Source: Heterorhizobium halophytocola
Lineage (GTDB): Bacteria; Pseudomonadota; Alphaproteobacteria; Rhizobiales; Rhizobiaceae
Assembly: GCF_017873095.1 (NCBI RefSeq)
Contig: NZ_JAGGJU010000007.1
Location: 234,941-298,940 of the forward strand
DNA length: 64,000 bases
Direction: 5' to 3'
Positions 27,867-36,692 of the stretch are shown piece after piece. Under the pieces are notes generated by a model. It was not told where the DNA came from. It worked only from the letters and a program-made list of their open reading frames with translations, and did no database searches. Every line of letters starts with the position of its first letter. The stretch's first letter is position 1. A program made the translations under genes and the position numbers.

Positions 27867-28772
27867 TTAAAGTCGCAGCCCGGTAATCTCTGCCAATTTT
27901 GTCCGTCGCTCCTCGGCATCATCCAGAGGGCGCAGGCTTCGATCGAATTCGAGCACCTTTGCGCCGACCAGGAACCGGTACCAGTAGCCTTGTAGGAAGT
28001 GGTAGATCAGCCCTTCGCGGCCGTCGAGGAAACCAAGTTGCAAGAGGTATCGGAAAAGGAAGTATCCGAGGCTCGAGATTGGGAAGGGAATGCGATTATA
28101 GATCCGTTCCTTGATGAAGCGCTTCACCGAGGCCTGGAGCGAAGTCGAATGGCTGCTGATCGCCTGGGTCTGCGGTAGGAGGCGATAGCGATCGCATAGC
28201 ACGTCCACCGCCTCCCGGGTCGCATATCTGTTATGCTTTTCGGTAAAATAGCCGAGATCATGGAGATTGTGATCGGCAAAGGGGTTGTCCAAGGTGATTG
28301 TGCGCCCGCCCTCGACCAACACGTGTTCGTCCATCCAGCGATCCTCGACCCGGCCCCGGCCACGGCGCCAGATGCGGGTCATGATCAGCGGGTAACGCCC
28401 GCCGTGCCGAATGAATCGATCAAGGAAGATATGCTTGCGCTTGAGGTTGATGCCCGCGATGTCCGTGCTGAACGTGCCCAGTTTTTCCATAATCTCGCGG
28501 GCGAGCGGCGGCTCGATGATTTCATCGGCATCGAGCCGCATGATCCAGTCAGCCGTGACAGGTGCGTTTTGCAGTGCCCAGTTGAACTGCTTGGCCTGGT
28601 TCTGGAAGGGATGCTGCAGGACCACGGCGCCTTGTCCTTCGGCAATTTCCACGGTTCGATCCGTAGAGTAGGAATCGATCACGAAGATCTGGCTGGCGAA
28701 TGATGCGACGCTTTCGAGGGCGCGCGCCAGATGCAGCTCTTCGTTGTAGGTGAGGATGATGACGGCGATCAT
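27867..28772 (-). CDS. Family-2 glycosyltransferase (WaaE/KdtX-like)
   Basis: A 301-residue cytoplasmic GT-A enzyme. The nucleotide-binding start is MIAVIILTYNEELHLARALES, followed by VIDSYSTDRTVEIAE and the metal-binding MRLDADEIIEPPLAREI. The later RRGRGRVEDRWMDEHVLVEG is typical of the WaaE/KdtX type. It probably adds one sugar to a lipid-linked oligosaccharide. It is the last gene of a minus-strand polysaccharide series from the Wzx-like gene at 34.6 kb. Confidence 0.87.
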   Translation of the reverse strand: MIAVIILTYNEELHLARALESVASFASQIFVIDSYSTDRTVEIAEGQGAVVLQHPFQNQAKQFNWALQNAPVTADWIMRLDADEIIEPPLAREIMEKLGTFSTDIAGINLKRKHIFLDRFIRHGGRYPLIMTRIWRRGRGRVEDRWMDEHVLVEGGRTITLDNPFADHNLHDLGYFTEKHNRYATREAVDVLCDRYRLLPQTQAISSHSTSLQASVKRFIKERIYNRIPFPISSLGYFLFRYLLQLGFLDGREGLIYHFLQGYWYRFLVGAKVLEFDRSLRPLDDAEERRTKLAEITGLRL

Positions 28773-28847
28773 CAGAACCTGCGACCATGACTTTCGCCGA
28801 TGGATAAAGGTCCGGTGCAGGCCGTTCCTCCAGCATGCGATGAATTG

Positions 28848-29420
28848 CTAGGTAACATACGGTTTGCTCCTTGTTCGTCCCGTCGGGCGGGCCGGATTCC
28901 CGGCGACGAAGGCCGCTGGCGCAACATCCCGCGTGACGACGGAACAGGCTCCCACCACGGCCGAGTGTCCAATATGGACGCCGGGCATAACAAAGGCGCG
29001 AGCCCCGACGAAAGCGTCTTCAGCAACACTGATCCCGGCGGTTACGAGATGCATGGACGGGTCGTCGAAATCGTGGCTTCCGGCGCACAGATAAGCTTCT
29101 TGGCCGATGGTCGCGCGCTCACCGATCTCTATCTCCCCAAGGCTGTAGAGGTTGGCGCGGTCACCGAGACACGACCGGTCGCGCAGCGTCACATGCCAGG
29201 GGATTTGAATGCGGGCGCGTTGATGGACAAAAGGCCGCCCTTCGATCTTTGTTCCGAACATTCGCAATACCAAAAGCCTCCAGCGGTTCGCGGGCTTTGG
29301 TGTCCATCGGCAGAAGACCATCCAGGCATATTCCCAGACCAGCAGGGCCATCCGCATGCGAAAGGTCCATGGACTGCTGTTGGCGCTCGTCTGATGCCTG
29401 AAATGCTTGATTTTACGCAT
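28848..29420 (-). CDS. WcaF-like left-handed beta-helix acetyltransferase
   Basis: A 190-residue hexapeptide-repeat acyltransferase resembling colanic acid acetyltransferase WcaF. After NRWRLLVLRMFGTKIEGRPF the hexapeptide turns read VTLRDRSCLGDRANLYSLGEIEIGERATIGQ in part, with the catalytic His in CAGSHDFDDP. The ending VAPAAFVAGNPAR is standard for the group. The ATG at 29420 overlaps the end of the upstream glycosyltransferase by 8 bp. It probably O-acetylates a repeat-unit sugar. Confidence 0.88.
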   Translation of the reverse strand: MRKIKHFRHQTSANSSPWTFRMRMALLVWEYAWMVFCRWTPKPANRWRLLVLRMFGTKIEGRPFVHQRARIQIPWHVTLRDRSCLGDRANLYSLGEIEIGERATIGQEAYLCAGSHDFDDPSMHLVTAGISVAEDAFVGARAFVMPGVHIGHSAVVGACSVVTRDVAPAAFVAGNPARPTGRTRSKPYVT

Positions 29421-30552
29421 CGGCCACGAGTTTGTTGAAGTCGCACAGCATGTGCTGGGCAATTGTGGCGGGAGTGAAATTTTCGGCAGTCTTCATCGCA
29501 GCAGACCCTAGCCGTTGCCGCAACTCTTCATCCCTCAGTAGTCGCTTCAGCGAAGAGGCAAGATTGTTCACGGCATTGCTGCGATGATCGAAGACCAGAG
29601 CGTTACCCTCCGGCTCTACGAAATCCTCGAAACATCTGAGGCTCGAGACCACCAGCGCGCAGCCGCAGGCCATGGCTTCGACCGGCGCGATGCCGAAGGC
29701 CTCGCCCTTCTCTGCCACGGAAGGGTAGACGAAGATATCCGCTTGGCGCAGGCGGGCGATGATCTCCCTGCCGCCATAGAGCGGGCCGGCAAAATGGATC
29801 CGGCTGCCGGCCGAGGCGGCCAGCGTCTTCAGTTCGGTGAGATAGCCTTCCCCATCGCCACCCCTGTCGATCTCAAAGGGACCGATCAATGTCAGGTGCC
29901 ATTCTGGGAAGCGTGGCGAAAGGTCCGCAAAGGCCTTAATGAGGATGTCGATACCCTTTTCCCGGCTGATGCGGCCAAGATAGGTGATGTTGCTTGCTCG
30001 CGCTGAGCGGACCCCTTCGATCGCTTCGGCAAAGTCATGGCTTATGGCATTGTTGACAACATGCACCTTGCCGGCCACCTGCGGGGACTGCTCCTTGATC
30101 ACATCACCGATAAAGCGGGAGGCCGCATGCAGCCGGGTCGCACGACGATAAAACCCCATCTGCCCCTTGGGATAGCGGCCGACACTGACGGCGATTTTTC
30201 CGGCTTTCGACAGGGGAAGTATCAGCGGTGCGCTGACGCTGTTGGTCACCGTGATATCGGCCTTCGGCATGTAGACGGCCACCAGCATGCTATAGATAAG
30301 ATCCAGCAGGCGGTAGAGGAGGCCGGGCTTCGGCTGGGCGAAAGAAGGGACGCGGATATGGGTGATACCGTCCTTCACCTCCCTATGGGGCAAACCCTCG
30401 AAACGCCGCGAAATCATCGTGACGTCGTGACCCGCCTTTGCATATTCCTGCGCCATGGCGAATTGACGTTTCTCGACGGCCAGCCCACGAACCGGCGGAA
30501 TGGGATAGAAAGGACCCATGACGATATTGATCTTGAGTTTTTCTTTGTTCAT
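29413..30552 (-). CDS. Family-4 glycosyltransferase
   Basis: A 379-residue GT-B enzyme. The N-terminal domain begins INIVMGPFYPIPPVRGLAVE, with the Gly-rich loop. The C-terminal GT1/GT4 domain has NITYLGRISREKGIDILIKAF and the EX7E motif within EKGEAFGIAPVEAMACGCALVVS. It is coupled to the acetyltransferase by an 8-bp overlap. Confidence 0.9.
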   Translation of the reverse strand: MNKEKLKINIVMGPFYPIPPVRGLAVEKRQFAMAQEYAKAGHDVTMISRRFEGLPHREVKDGITHIRVPSFAQPKPGLLYRLLDLIYSMLVAVYMPKADITVTNSVSAPLILPLSKAGKIAVSVGRYPKGQMGFYRRATRLHAASRFIGDVIKEQSPQVAGKVHVVNNAISHDFAEAIEGVRSARASNITYLGRISREKGIDILIKAFADLSPRFPEWHLTLIGPFEIDRGGDGEGYLTELKTLAASAGSRIHFAGPLYGGREIIARLRQADIFVYPSVAEKGEAFGIAPVEAMACGCALVVSSLRCFEDFVEPEGNALVFDHRSNAVNNLASSLKRLLRDEELRQRLGSAAMKTAENFTPATIAQHMLCDFNKLVADA

Positions 30553-30617
30553 TCTTGAAAACCATTCGGGTCGACGGGGAAAATAACGGCCTTGCGCGTA
30601 GTATGAAAAATTGGTCG

Positions 30618-31799
30618 TTAGGCCTCTTCTAGGCGCTGTGAGCGGCTTTTACTGGCTTTGGCAAGGACGGCCTCGAGGGCTTTTGCGGCAGTTTCGATGC
30701 GGAAACTGCGCTCGAAACCCAAGCGTGCCTTGCTGCGCATGGCCTGCTTGCTGTCTTTGCTGAACGCCATCCACGTTGATAGGAGGTTCTGGACGCCCTC
30801 GGCCGTATCCGGCTCGATCAACCCGCCGCCGCTTGCCTGAACTTCGCGCCAGATATTGACCTTGCTGGTCGTGAGCACTGGGGTGCCACAAGCCATGGCC
30901 TCTGCGACGACGATGCCGAAATTCTCCTGATGGGACGGCAGTATGAAAGCTTCGGCGCCGTGGAAGGCGCCCCATTTGGCAGCTCCGGTCAGCATGCCCG
31001 GCCAGTGGACGCGGCCCCCGATACCACTGGCCGCGGCCGCCATTTTTAGGCCTGCCGTCATGCCGTGGGTATCCGGTCCAGCGACCACGAGGTCAAGATC
31101 GGGGTCGGCGGAGGCCGCATGGGCAAAGGTGTCGATTAAAAGGTCGCATCCCTTCTTTTCATGAATGCGGGAGAGGTAAAGCAGGTAGCGCCGTCCCTTG
31201 AGATCCGGCACGCAGGTGCAAAATGCATCGTCCTGTCCTGGATTTCGCGCCGGCGGCGCGGCGCAGCCATAGGCAACGACCTCCTCGGCATAGGGATGGC
31301 CCCAGAATACATGCCGTGCCGAAAGTTTTTCCTCCTCTGACGTAAACAGCACGCTTTGCGCATCCCGCAGCGCCTGGCCCTGGCCGGCAAGCCACAGAGC
31401 CTGCTTGGCGACATGCTTGACCGGATATTGTGTCTTGAACCACGGATCCATCATGCCGTGGGTGAAGAGCACATAGGGCAAACGCGCGCGCCTGACGGCG
31501 ATCGATCCGCCGACGGAAGCCCAGTTCCACAAGCCGTGAATGACGGCCACATCGAAGCGCGCTGCATTTTCTGCAATCCACGGGGCCAGATCGGGTGCGT
31601 ACCTGCCTCCGAATTTCTTCGGACCACGCGCATGCACCACAAAGGGAAGATGGCGCAAGAAGGCAGCTGTGGGATCATCCATCGACACGACTTCTGTCTC
31701 GTGCCCCATCTCCGATAGCGCGGCCGCACTGAGCTTCAGTCCTTCGATCGGCCCCCCGCCACGCGGATCTGTGCTGGCGATAACGCGAAGAATCCGCAT
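30618..31799 (-). CDS. Family-4 glycosyltransferase
   Basis: A 393-residue GT-B enzyme. It has the start MRILRVIASTDPRGGGPIEG, acceptor-side segments VIHGLWNWASVG and LFTHGMMDPWFK, and the donor-side RRYLLYLSRIHEKKGCDLLI and QENFGIVVAEAMACGTPVLT with its EX7E pair. Its ATG overlaps the stop of the Wzy-like gene by one base (TGATG), so the two are translationally coupled. Confidence 0.9.
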   Translation of the reverse strand: MRILRVIASTDPRGGGPIEGLKLSAAALSEMGHETEVVSMDDPTAAFLRHLPFVVHARGPKKFGGRYAPDLAPWIAENAARFDVAVIHGLWNWASVGGSIAVRRARLPYVLFTHGMMDPWFKTQYPVKHVAKQALWLAGQGQALRDAQSVLFTSEEEKLSARHVFWGHPYAEEVVAYGCAAPPARNPGQDDAFCTCVPDLKGRRYLLYLSRIHEKKGCDLLIDTFAHAASADPDLDLVVAGPDTHGMTAGLKMAAAASGIGGRVHWPGMLTGAAKWGAFHGAEAFILPSHQENFGIVVAEAMACGTPVLTTSKVNIWREVQASGGGLIEPDTAEGVQNLLSTWMAFSKDSKQAMRSKARLGFERSFRIETAAKALEAVLAKASKSRSQRLEEA

Positions 31800-33223
31800 C
31801 AGGTGGCTACTCGTACAGGGACGTTAGGAAGTCGGTGCTCTTGCCTTTGATGTGCGCGGGCTCTCTTGCGTATGCCGATTGGCCGCAACATCCGCAAAAG
31901 CAAAGCGATGAAGATCAGTTCGAAAAACAACAGGCCGACATTGGCACCGACAGGCCCGCGAATGAGAATCGGCAGGGTGCTGATATAAAGCAGGAGTTTT
32001 ACCTTGTAGCCATTTACCGAGGAGCCGCGCTGGTAGATGGCAAGGTAGACGATGAGTGCGGCGAGCGGCGCGCCGATCAATGGTCCCAGCAGGCCAAAGT
32101 CGGCATAGAAGTCCCCACCGATGAAGAAGGAAAGGTTGGGCGTTCCGAGGAACCCCAGATCGTAAAGATAACCGCCTACATCGAGGCCGGTAAGCGTGGC
32201 CTTGCCCGACCATATTGCCCGAGGGATGAAGAAGAAGAGAAGTCCGACGGTCTTTTGACCGTAGTGAAAAGCATGCGTGTCGAACCATAGTGTGGCCGCA
32301 CAAAGCATGTCGAAAACATCTGAGAACGGTCCACTCAAGGACTGAGAGATGTTGTCGCCGAGAATGGCGACGGAATCCCCAAGGGTCAGGCCTTCTCTGC
32401 CGGTATAGTTGAAGATCGGCATGACAATGAGGATCGCAAATATGAAGAGCACGTGCAGATGTATCGGCCGTATTCGGCCGTGCAGAGCCACAATCAGCAA
32501 CGGAAACCATGCATTGAAGAGCATATTCCTTGCGATGTTGAAGGGGTTGATGGAGATCAGCATGAGAACCGCCGACAGGATCGCAAGCGCCTTATGCAGG
32601 TAGCTTGATTTTTTGCTTCCGAATGCCGCGCAAAACAGCAACAAGTTTGAGCTGACAAGCAGCCCTTTCCAGATAACGATTCCCGTGCTCAGCTCTTCCG
32701 TATCGCGTTCGTAGCGCGCAGCCAGTAGATTGCCGAAGCTGCCATAGGACAGAACATGTGCGATGAAGGCAAAGCACATGATGCCGAACAGCATGATGGC
32801 CGACAGCTTGTCCAGTCGATACTCATATTCGGTGCTGAAGCGTTTCAGGGCGCTCGTCGTCAGGGTGAAGCCGGCATAAAATATGCAGAAAATTGCCTGT
32901 GCGACGATAATATGCCGATAGCCGATCGGCAGAGACGCGACATACCGATCCGATGTGAAATGACCGTTTGAAATCGCCTGCACCGGAGAGATAACGAAAA
33001 ACAGAAAACATAGGAAGGCGATGACATCGTTCGCCGTCATGTAGCGTTCTTTCTCGCGGAGCGCGAAGAAGCCTATGGTCAACGTGGCTGGCAGCACGAT
33101 GACCGCCATCCACCCATCTTTTGCTGTCGCCACGTAATATAGAAACATGAAAAGTGGCACGGCGATCCGCTCAATAGATAGACTCGATCGGTGCACGATC
33201 CGGCGTGTCCGGACATAATCCAT
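31799..33223 (-). CDS. O-antigen/exopolysaccharide polymerase (Wzy-like)
   Basis: A 474-residue membrane protein with about 11-12 hydrophobic helices, for example IAVPLFMFLYYVATA and DVIAFLCFLFFVISPV, and a larger loop in the second half containing PRAIWSGKATLTGLDVGGY. Sequence of this class is poorly conserved; the call rests on topology, size and context with Wzx-like and glycosyltransferase genes. The ATG at 33223 follows AAGGAGTTAGC, which settles the start. Confidence 0.72.
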   Translation of the reverse strand: MDYVRTRRIVHRSSLSIERIAVPLFMFLYYVATAKDGWMAVIVLPATLTIGFFALREKERYMTANDVIAFLCFLFFVISPVQAISNGHFTSDRYVASLPIGYRHIIVAQAIFCIFYAGFTLTTSALKRFSTEYEYRLDKLSAIMLFGIMCFAFIAHVLSYGSFGNLLAARYERDTEELSTGIVIWKGLLVSSNLLLFCAAFGSKKSSYLHKALAILSAVLMLISINPFNIARNMLFNAWFPLLIVALHGRIRPIHLHVLFIFAILIVMPIFNYTGREGLTLGDSVAILGDNISQSLSGPFSDVFDMLCAATLWFDTHAFHYGQKTVGLLFFFIPRAIWSGKATLTGLDVGGYLYDLGFLGTPNLSFFIGGDFYADFGLLGPLIGAPLAALIVYLAIYQRGSSVNGYKVKLLLYISTLPILIRGPVGANVGLLFFELIFIALLLRMLRPIGIRKRARAHQRQEHRLPNVPVRVAT

Positions 33224-33344
33224 GCTAACTCCTTCGCCCATTCGCGGTGCACCCAGCCTTCACCACCATCCTCCCCGATACGTGCCCCGGTGCCGCGGAA
33301 TGTGCTGGTGAGAGTTGCCTTTCCATAACCCTTTCCTCCCTTTA

Positions 33345-34655
33345 CTAACGCGTGTCGCTCGCCGCGGCGGGCGGGCGGTGGCGGATGGTGCGGATGTTGA
33401 GGGTCAGGCTGGTGACGTGCTGGAGCATGTCGGCGATCGCGAACCCGAGAATGCCGAGCGTGGCGCCAAGTGTGGTCGAGACAAGGGCGCCCGTCGTCAT
33501 GGCAAGAGCGGTGCTGCGCACCAGCTGCGGATAGAGACCAAGGGCTGAAAGGCCCTGGTTGAAGGCAAGGCTGAGCGTGTTTGAAAAGATCGTCGGCGCC
33601 AGCGCCGCTATGGCGAAGCCGGCGGGTGCGGCTGTCGTGCCGCCAAAGGCATAGATGCCCGCGCCCGCGCAGGCCACGCAGGCAAACAGGCAGAAGGCCA
33701 GATAATTGCCGAGCCGCTGTTCCTGAAAGATCGCCTGGATCCGGTCGCCGCTTCCCCCGTTGAGACGGGCTACGAGACCCGGAAATTCCGTTCGCCGGAC
33801 GAAGGTGAGCAACTGGATGAAGGCGGTAACGATCTGCTTGCCGTAGATGAACAGCGCCGTGCCGTCGAGGCCGAGGAACCAGTGCGACAGCAGCAGCTGA
33901 TAGCGGAAATAGAGCTGGCCCGGCGCCTGGGTCGAGATCAGCGAGAGGCCGTCCGCAAAGGATCGCCGGAGGCCGTAGCGGCTCGGCATGACGAGCCTGG
34001 GACGGTGGCCGAGGCGCCAAAGGATGACGAAATGCGCGACGACGGTCAGCCCGTAGCCGATCGACAGGCCCGCACCCAAGATTACTCCATAGGATTGCGG
34101 CTCGGTCGTCGAGACGATGAACAGCCCGATCGCGGCGGCGACATAGGGCAGCGAACCGGTCAGCCCGCTCAACCCGCTGAGGCTGAGGCCGTCGATCAGC
34201 CCGGCACCGTTGAACGCCCAGATGGCAATGGCGGGCACGAAGCAAAGGGCAAATCCGGTCGTCTGCCTGTCGGCGCCGATTACTGCCAGATAGAATAGGC
34301 CGGCTAAGACCACGATGACGGCGACACTCGCCCGAAAAACGCTGGTTTCCCAATAGCAGCGCCAGATCGCCTGCCAACCCGGGTCGGCGTCAAGATTCTG
34401 CACGGTGAGGCGCGCCAGAACGATGATCGATCCGGCCTCGACCAGAATGATCGCCAGAATAGCGAAGGCGAAGCTCGTGCCGAAAAAGGCGAGCAATCCA
34501 AGCTCACCGCGCGCCAGAAGCCAGGTCTGGGCGATGAACATCGAGCCCTGACCAATGCCGTAGCCTCCGACCAGCAGTGCCACATTGCTCGCCCGGCGAA
34601 GCACGGTGCGGCTGGCCGTCGGCATCGTCTTTTCCGGTCGCGGTTCGAAATTCAT
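33345..34655 (-). CDS. Polysaccharide exporter/flippase (Wzx/MATE-like)
   Basis: A protein of about 436 residues with some 12 membrane helices, beginning with VALLVGGYGIGQGSMFIAQTWLLA, a Wzx-type first helix (residues about 25-48). Polar loops include GADRQTTGFALCF and MPSRYGLRRSFADGLSLIST. It would move the lipid-linked repeat unit across the inner membrane. The start may be ATG 34655 or ATG 34625, the latter with GGAAAAG at good spacing. It heads the minus-strand polysaccharide series. Confidence 0.78.
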   Translation of the reverse strand: MNFEPRPEKTMPTASRTVLRRASNVALLVGGYGIGQGSMFIAQTWLLARGELGLLAFFGTSFAFAILAIILVEAGSIIVLARLTVQNLDADPGWQAIWRCYWETSVFRASVAVIVVLAGLFYLAVIGADRQTTGFALCFVPAIAIWAFNGAGLIDGLSLSGLSGLTGSLPYVAAAIGLFIVSTTEPQSYGVILGAGLSIGYGLTVVAHFVILWRLGHRPRLVMPSRYGLRRSFADGLSLISTQAPGQLYFRYQLLLSHWFLGLDGTALFIYGKQIVTAFIQLLTFVRRTEFPGLVARLNGGSGDRIQAIFQEQRLGNYLAFCLFACVACAGAGIYAFGGTTAAPAGFAIAALAPTIFSNTLSLAFNQGLSALGLYPQLVRSTALAMTTGALVSTTLGATLGILGFAIADMLQHVTSLTLNIRTIRHRPPAAASDTR

Positions 34656-34951
34656 CTTAGAGAAAGCCAATATAGGTCATAGACTCGACCGAAGAGAAAG
34701 ATTAATCGGAACTAAAAAAGCAGATATTTAAATTATAAAGCCTGTAATTGCTCTAACGTTACTCTATTGGCTCTCGAACGGAAATAGGGAATTCGCCTGA
34801 TCCCAAGTGGAAAATCACGCGTTCCCTGGGGCGTTGGAAAAGAATGGCGTCGCCGGTGCCGGTTCGCAGGCCGGTCTCTCGCCTTTTGCCAGGCCCGGCC
34901 TTTACTTCTGATCGACCCTTGCTAGGTTTCAGCAGACACACAGGAAAGCCG
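34656..34951. promoter_or_regulatory. Divergent intergenic region between the Wzx-like gene and the GH32 gene
   Basis: About 296 bp, clearly AT-rich between 34680 and 34760 against a GC-rich background, as expected of divergent promoters. I could not fix -35/-10 pairs. A 23-bp segment at 34882-34904 resembles one at 25992-26014. Confidence 0.4.
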
Positions 34952-36658
34952 ATGCCAAGCAATCAGACCGCCAGCACCGAGGCCGTGCGTATCCTTCACG
35001 CGGACCTGCCGGTGAACTCGACCCTTCACATATGGATGAAGGCAATCAGTCCGAACGCGCCTGGCGTGATTTCCATGCACAGTTCCAACGGTCAGTTCGC
35101 CCAGTTGATGGCGACGAACCATGAGGAATACGAGTTTCGCATCTATCACGTGTTTGGTGGCGGCCACATCGAGCTGCATTACAACACCGAGACGACCGCG
35201 ATATCCGTTGCCTACTGGTTCACGCCCTCCGACGTGCTGGAAACCGGTATCACGGTCATCCATACCAATCCGGGCAATGCGCCACCCAATCTGCAGGACG
35301 GCTATCATTTCCGGCCACCCTTCGGCTGGATGAACGATCCGAACGGTTTTGGCCGTTTCGGCGGCCGCCCGCATCTGTTCTACCAGCACTATTCGCACGG
35401 GCTGCAGTGGAACAACATGCATTGGGGCCATGCGGTCTCCTCGGACTATCTGCGCTGGCGCCATCTGCCGATCTTCCTGTTTCCAAGCGAGGCCTTGCGC
35501 GCCCGGCCCGACAAGCGCGGCGGCGCCTTCTCGGGCTCGGCCATCCCGCTGCCGAACGGCCCGGGCATCCGGGTCTTCTTCACCGAGCAGGAAAAGGACC
35601 GCACACCCGAAGAGCAGATCCAGATGACGGCGGTCTCGCCCGACCTGTTCAGCGCGGGGCATGCCGAAGTCATCCTCGAGCAGCGTCCGGAAAATCAGGG
35701 GCTGACGCTGGATTTCCGCGATCCTTACGTGTTCCGGGGGCCGGACGGGCTCTGGAAGATGTTGCTCGGCAGCCAGAGCGAGGAAGGCGGCGTCATCCTG
35801 CTCTATGAAACCCAGGACATGACGGCGGCCGGAGGATGGACCTATATCGGCAAGATCTGGGTGGAGAAGCGCTACGCGACGACGGCGATCGAATGCCCGT
35901 GCCTGCTGCCGCTGGATGGACCGGCAAACGATCCGGCCACGCGATGGGGCCTGCTCTATGGCCTGATGAATTCGACCGACGCGAAGACCGGCCGGCACAA
36001 TCTGAGCATGGTCGATGTCGGCTGGTTCGATGGCAAGACCTTCGTCAAGGAATTCGAGCAGGAGCTCGATTTCGGCACCGACAACTACGCCTTCCAGGCC
36101 TTTATCGACGGTGATCACGGGGTCGGCATCGGCTGGCTCGCCAACTGGGCCGATACCGGCTATGCGGTGGACTTCCCGACGGCCATGACCCTGCCGCGGC
36201 GGCTTCTGCTCAGCGACGGCGTGCTGCTGACGCCGCCGATCGGGGCTGCGGAAAGCCTGCGCAGCCATATTCTCGATAGGACGCGGCTTTCGGCGGGCCA
36301 GGTGGTGACCTTCGTCAATGGCGCCATCGAGATCATTTTCGAGCTGACGGAGCCGGGCGCGCCGGTCGTGCTGGAGCTCGATCATCCGCATGTGCATCTG
36401 GCCGTCGAGGTCAATGAAAACGGGCTGCTGATCCGGCACGAGGAGGAGGGCAAGGCCTCGCCCGAATATATCGCGGCCGGTGCCCGACCGAGCCGCATCC
36501 GTGTGTTTCTCGACTATGGCTCGATCGAGGTTTTTGCCGATCACGGCCGCTGGACCGGGACCAAGCGGATCGCCGGGTTCGAGCCGGTGCGCTCCGCGCA
36601 GCTGAAGGCGGCGCCGGGGCTGGTGTCGCATGCAACGGTCTGGGCGCTTCGCCCCTGA
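34952..36658 (+). CDS. GH32 beta-fructofuranosidase (levanase/sucrase type)
   Basis: A 568-residue glycoside hydrolase family 32 enzyme that cleaves fructose from sucrose or fructans. The three catalytic blocks are present: nucleophile Asp in GWMNDPNG (residues 125-132), stabiliser in DFRDPYVF, and acid/base Glu in IECPCLLP. The C-terminal sandwich domain ends with RIRVFLDYGSIEVFADHGR. About 125 residues precede the catalytic domain, more than usual, and look like a beta-sandwich. No signal peptide is seen, so the enzyme may be cytoplasmic. CAGGAAAG precedes the ATG at 34952. It is next to, and divergent from, the polysaccharide series. Confidence 0.92.
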   Translation: MPSNQTASTEAVRILHADLPVNSTLHIWMKAISPNAPGVISMHSSNGQFAQLMATNHEEYEFRIYHVFGGGHIELHYNTETTAISVAYWFTPSDVLETGITVIHTNPGNAPPNLQDGYHFRPPFGWMNDPNGFGRFGGRPHLFYQHYSHGLQWNNMHWGHAVSSDYLRWRHLPIFLFPSEALRARPDKRGGAFSGSAIPLPNGPGIRVFFTEQEKDRTPEEQIQMTAVSPDLFSAGHAEVILEQRPENQGLTLDFRDPYVFRGPDGLWKMLLGSQSEEGGVILLYETQDMTAAGGWTYIGKIWVEKRYATTAIECPCLLPLDGPANDPATRWGLLYGLMNSTDAKTGRHNLSMVDVGWFDGKTFVKEFEQELDFGTDNYAFQAFIDGDHGVGIGWLANWADTGYAVDFPTAMTLPRRLLLSDGVLLTPPIGAAESLRSHILDRTRLSAGQVVTFVNGAIEIIFELTEPGAPVVLELDHPHVHLAVEVNENGLLIRHEEEGKASPEYIAAGARPSRIRVFLDYGSIEVFADHGRWTGTKRIAGFEPVRSAQLKAAPGLVSHATVWALRP

Positions 36659-36692
36659 ACAGGAGCGGACGCGCGTCAGCGGGGCTCTTGTT

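Noticed and set aside
34922..36631. A 569-codon minus-strand frame opposite the GH32 gene
   Set aside because: It is an antisense shadow; the plus strand has all GH32 catalytic motifs.
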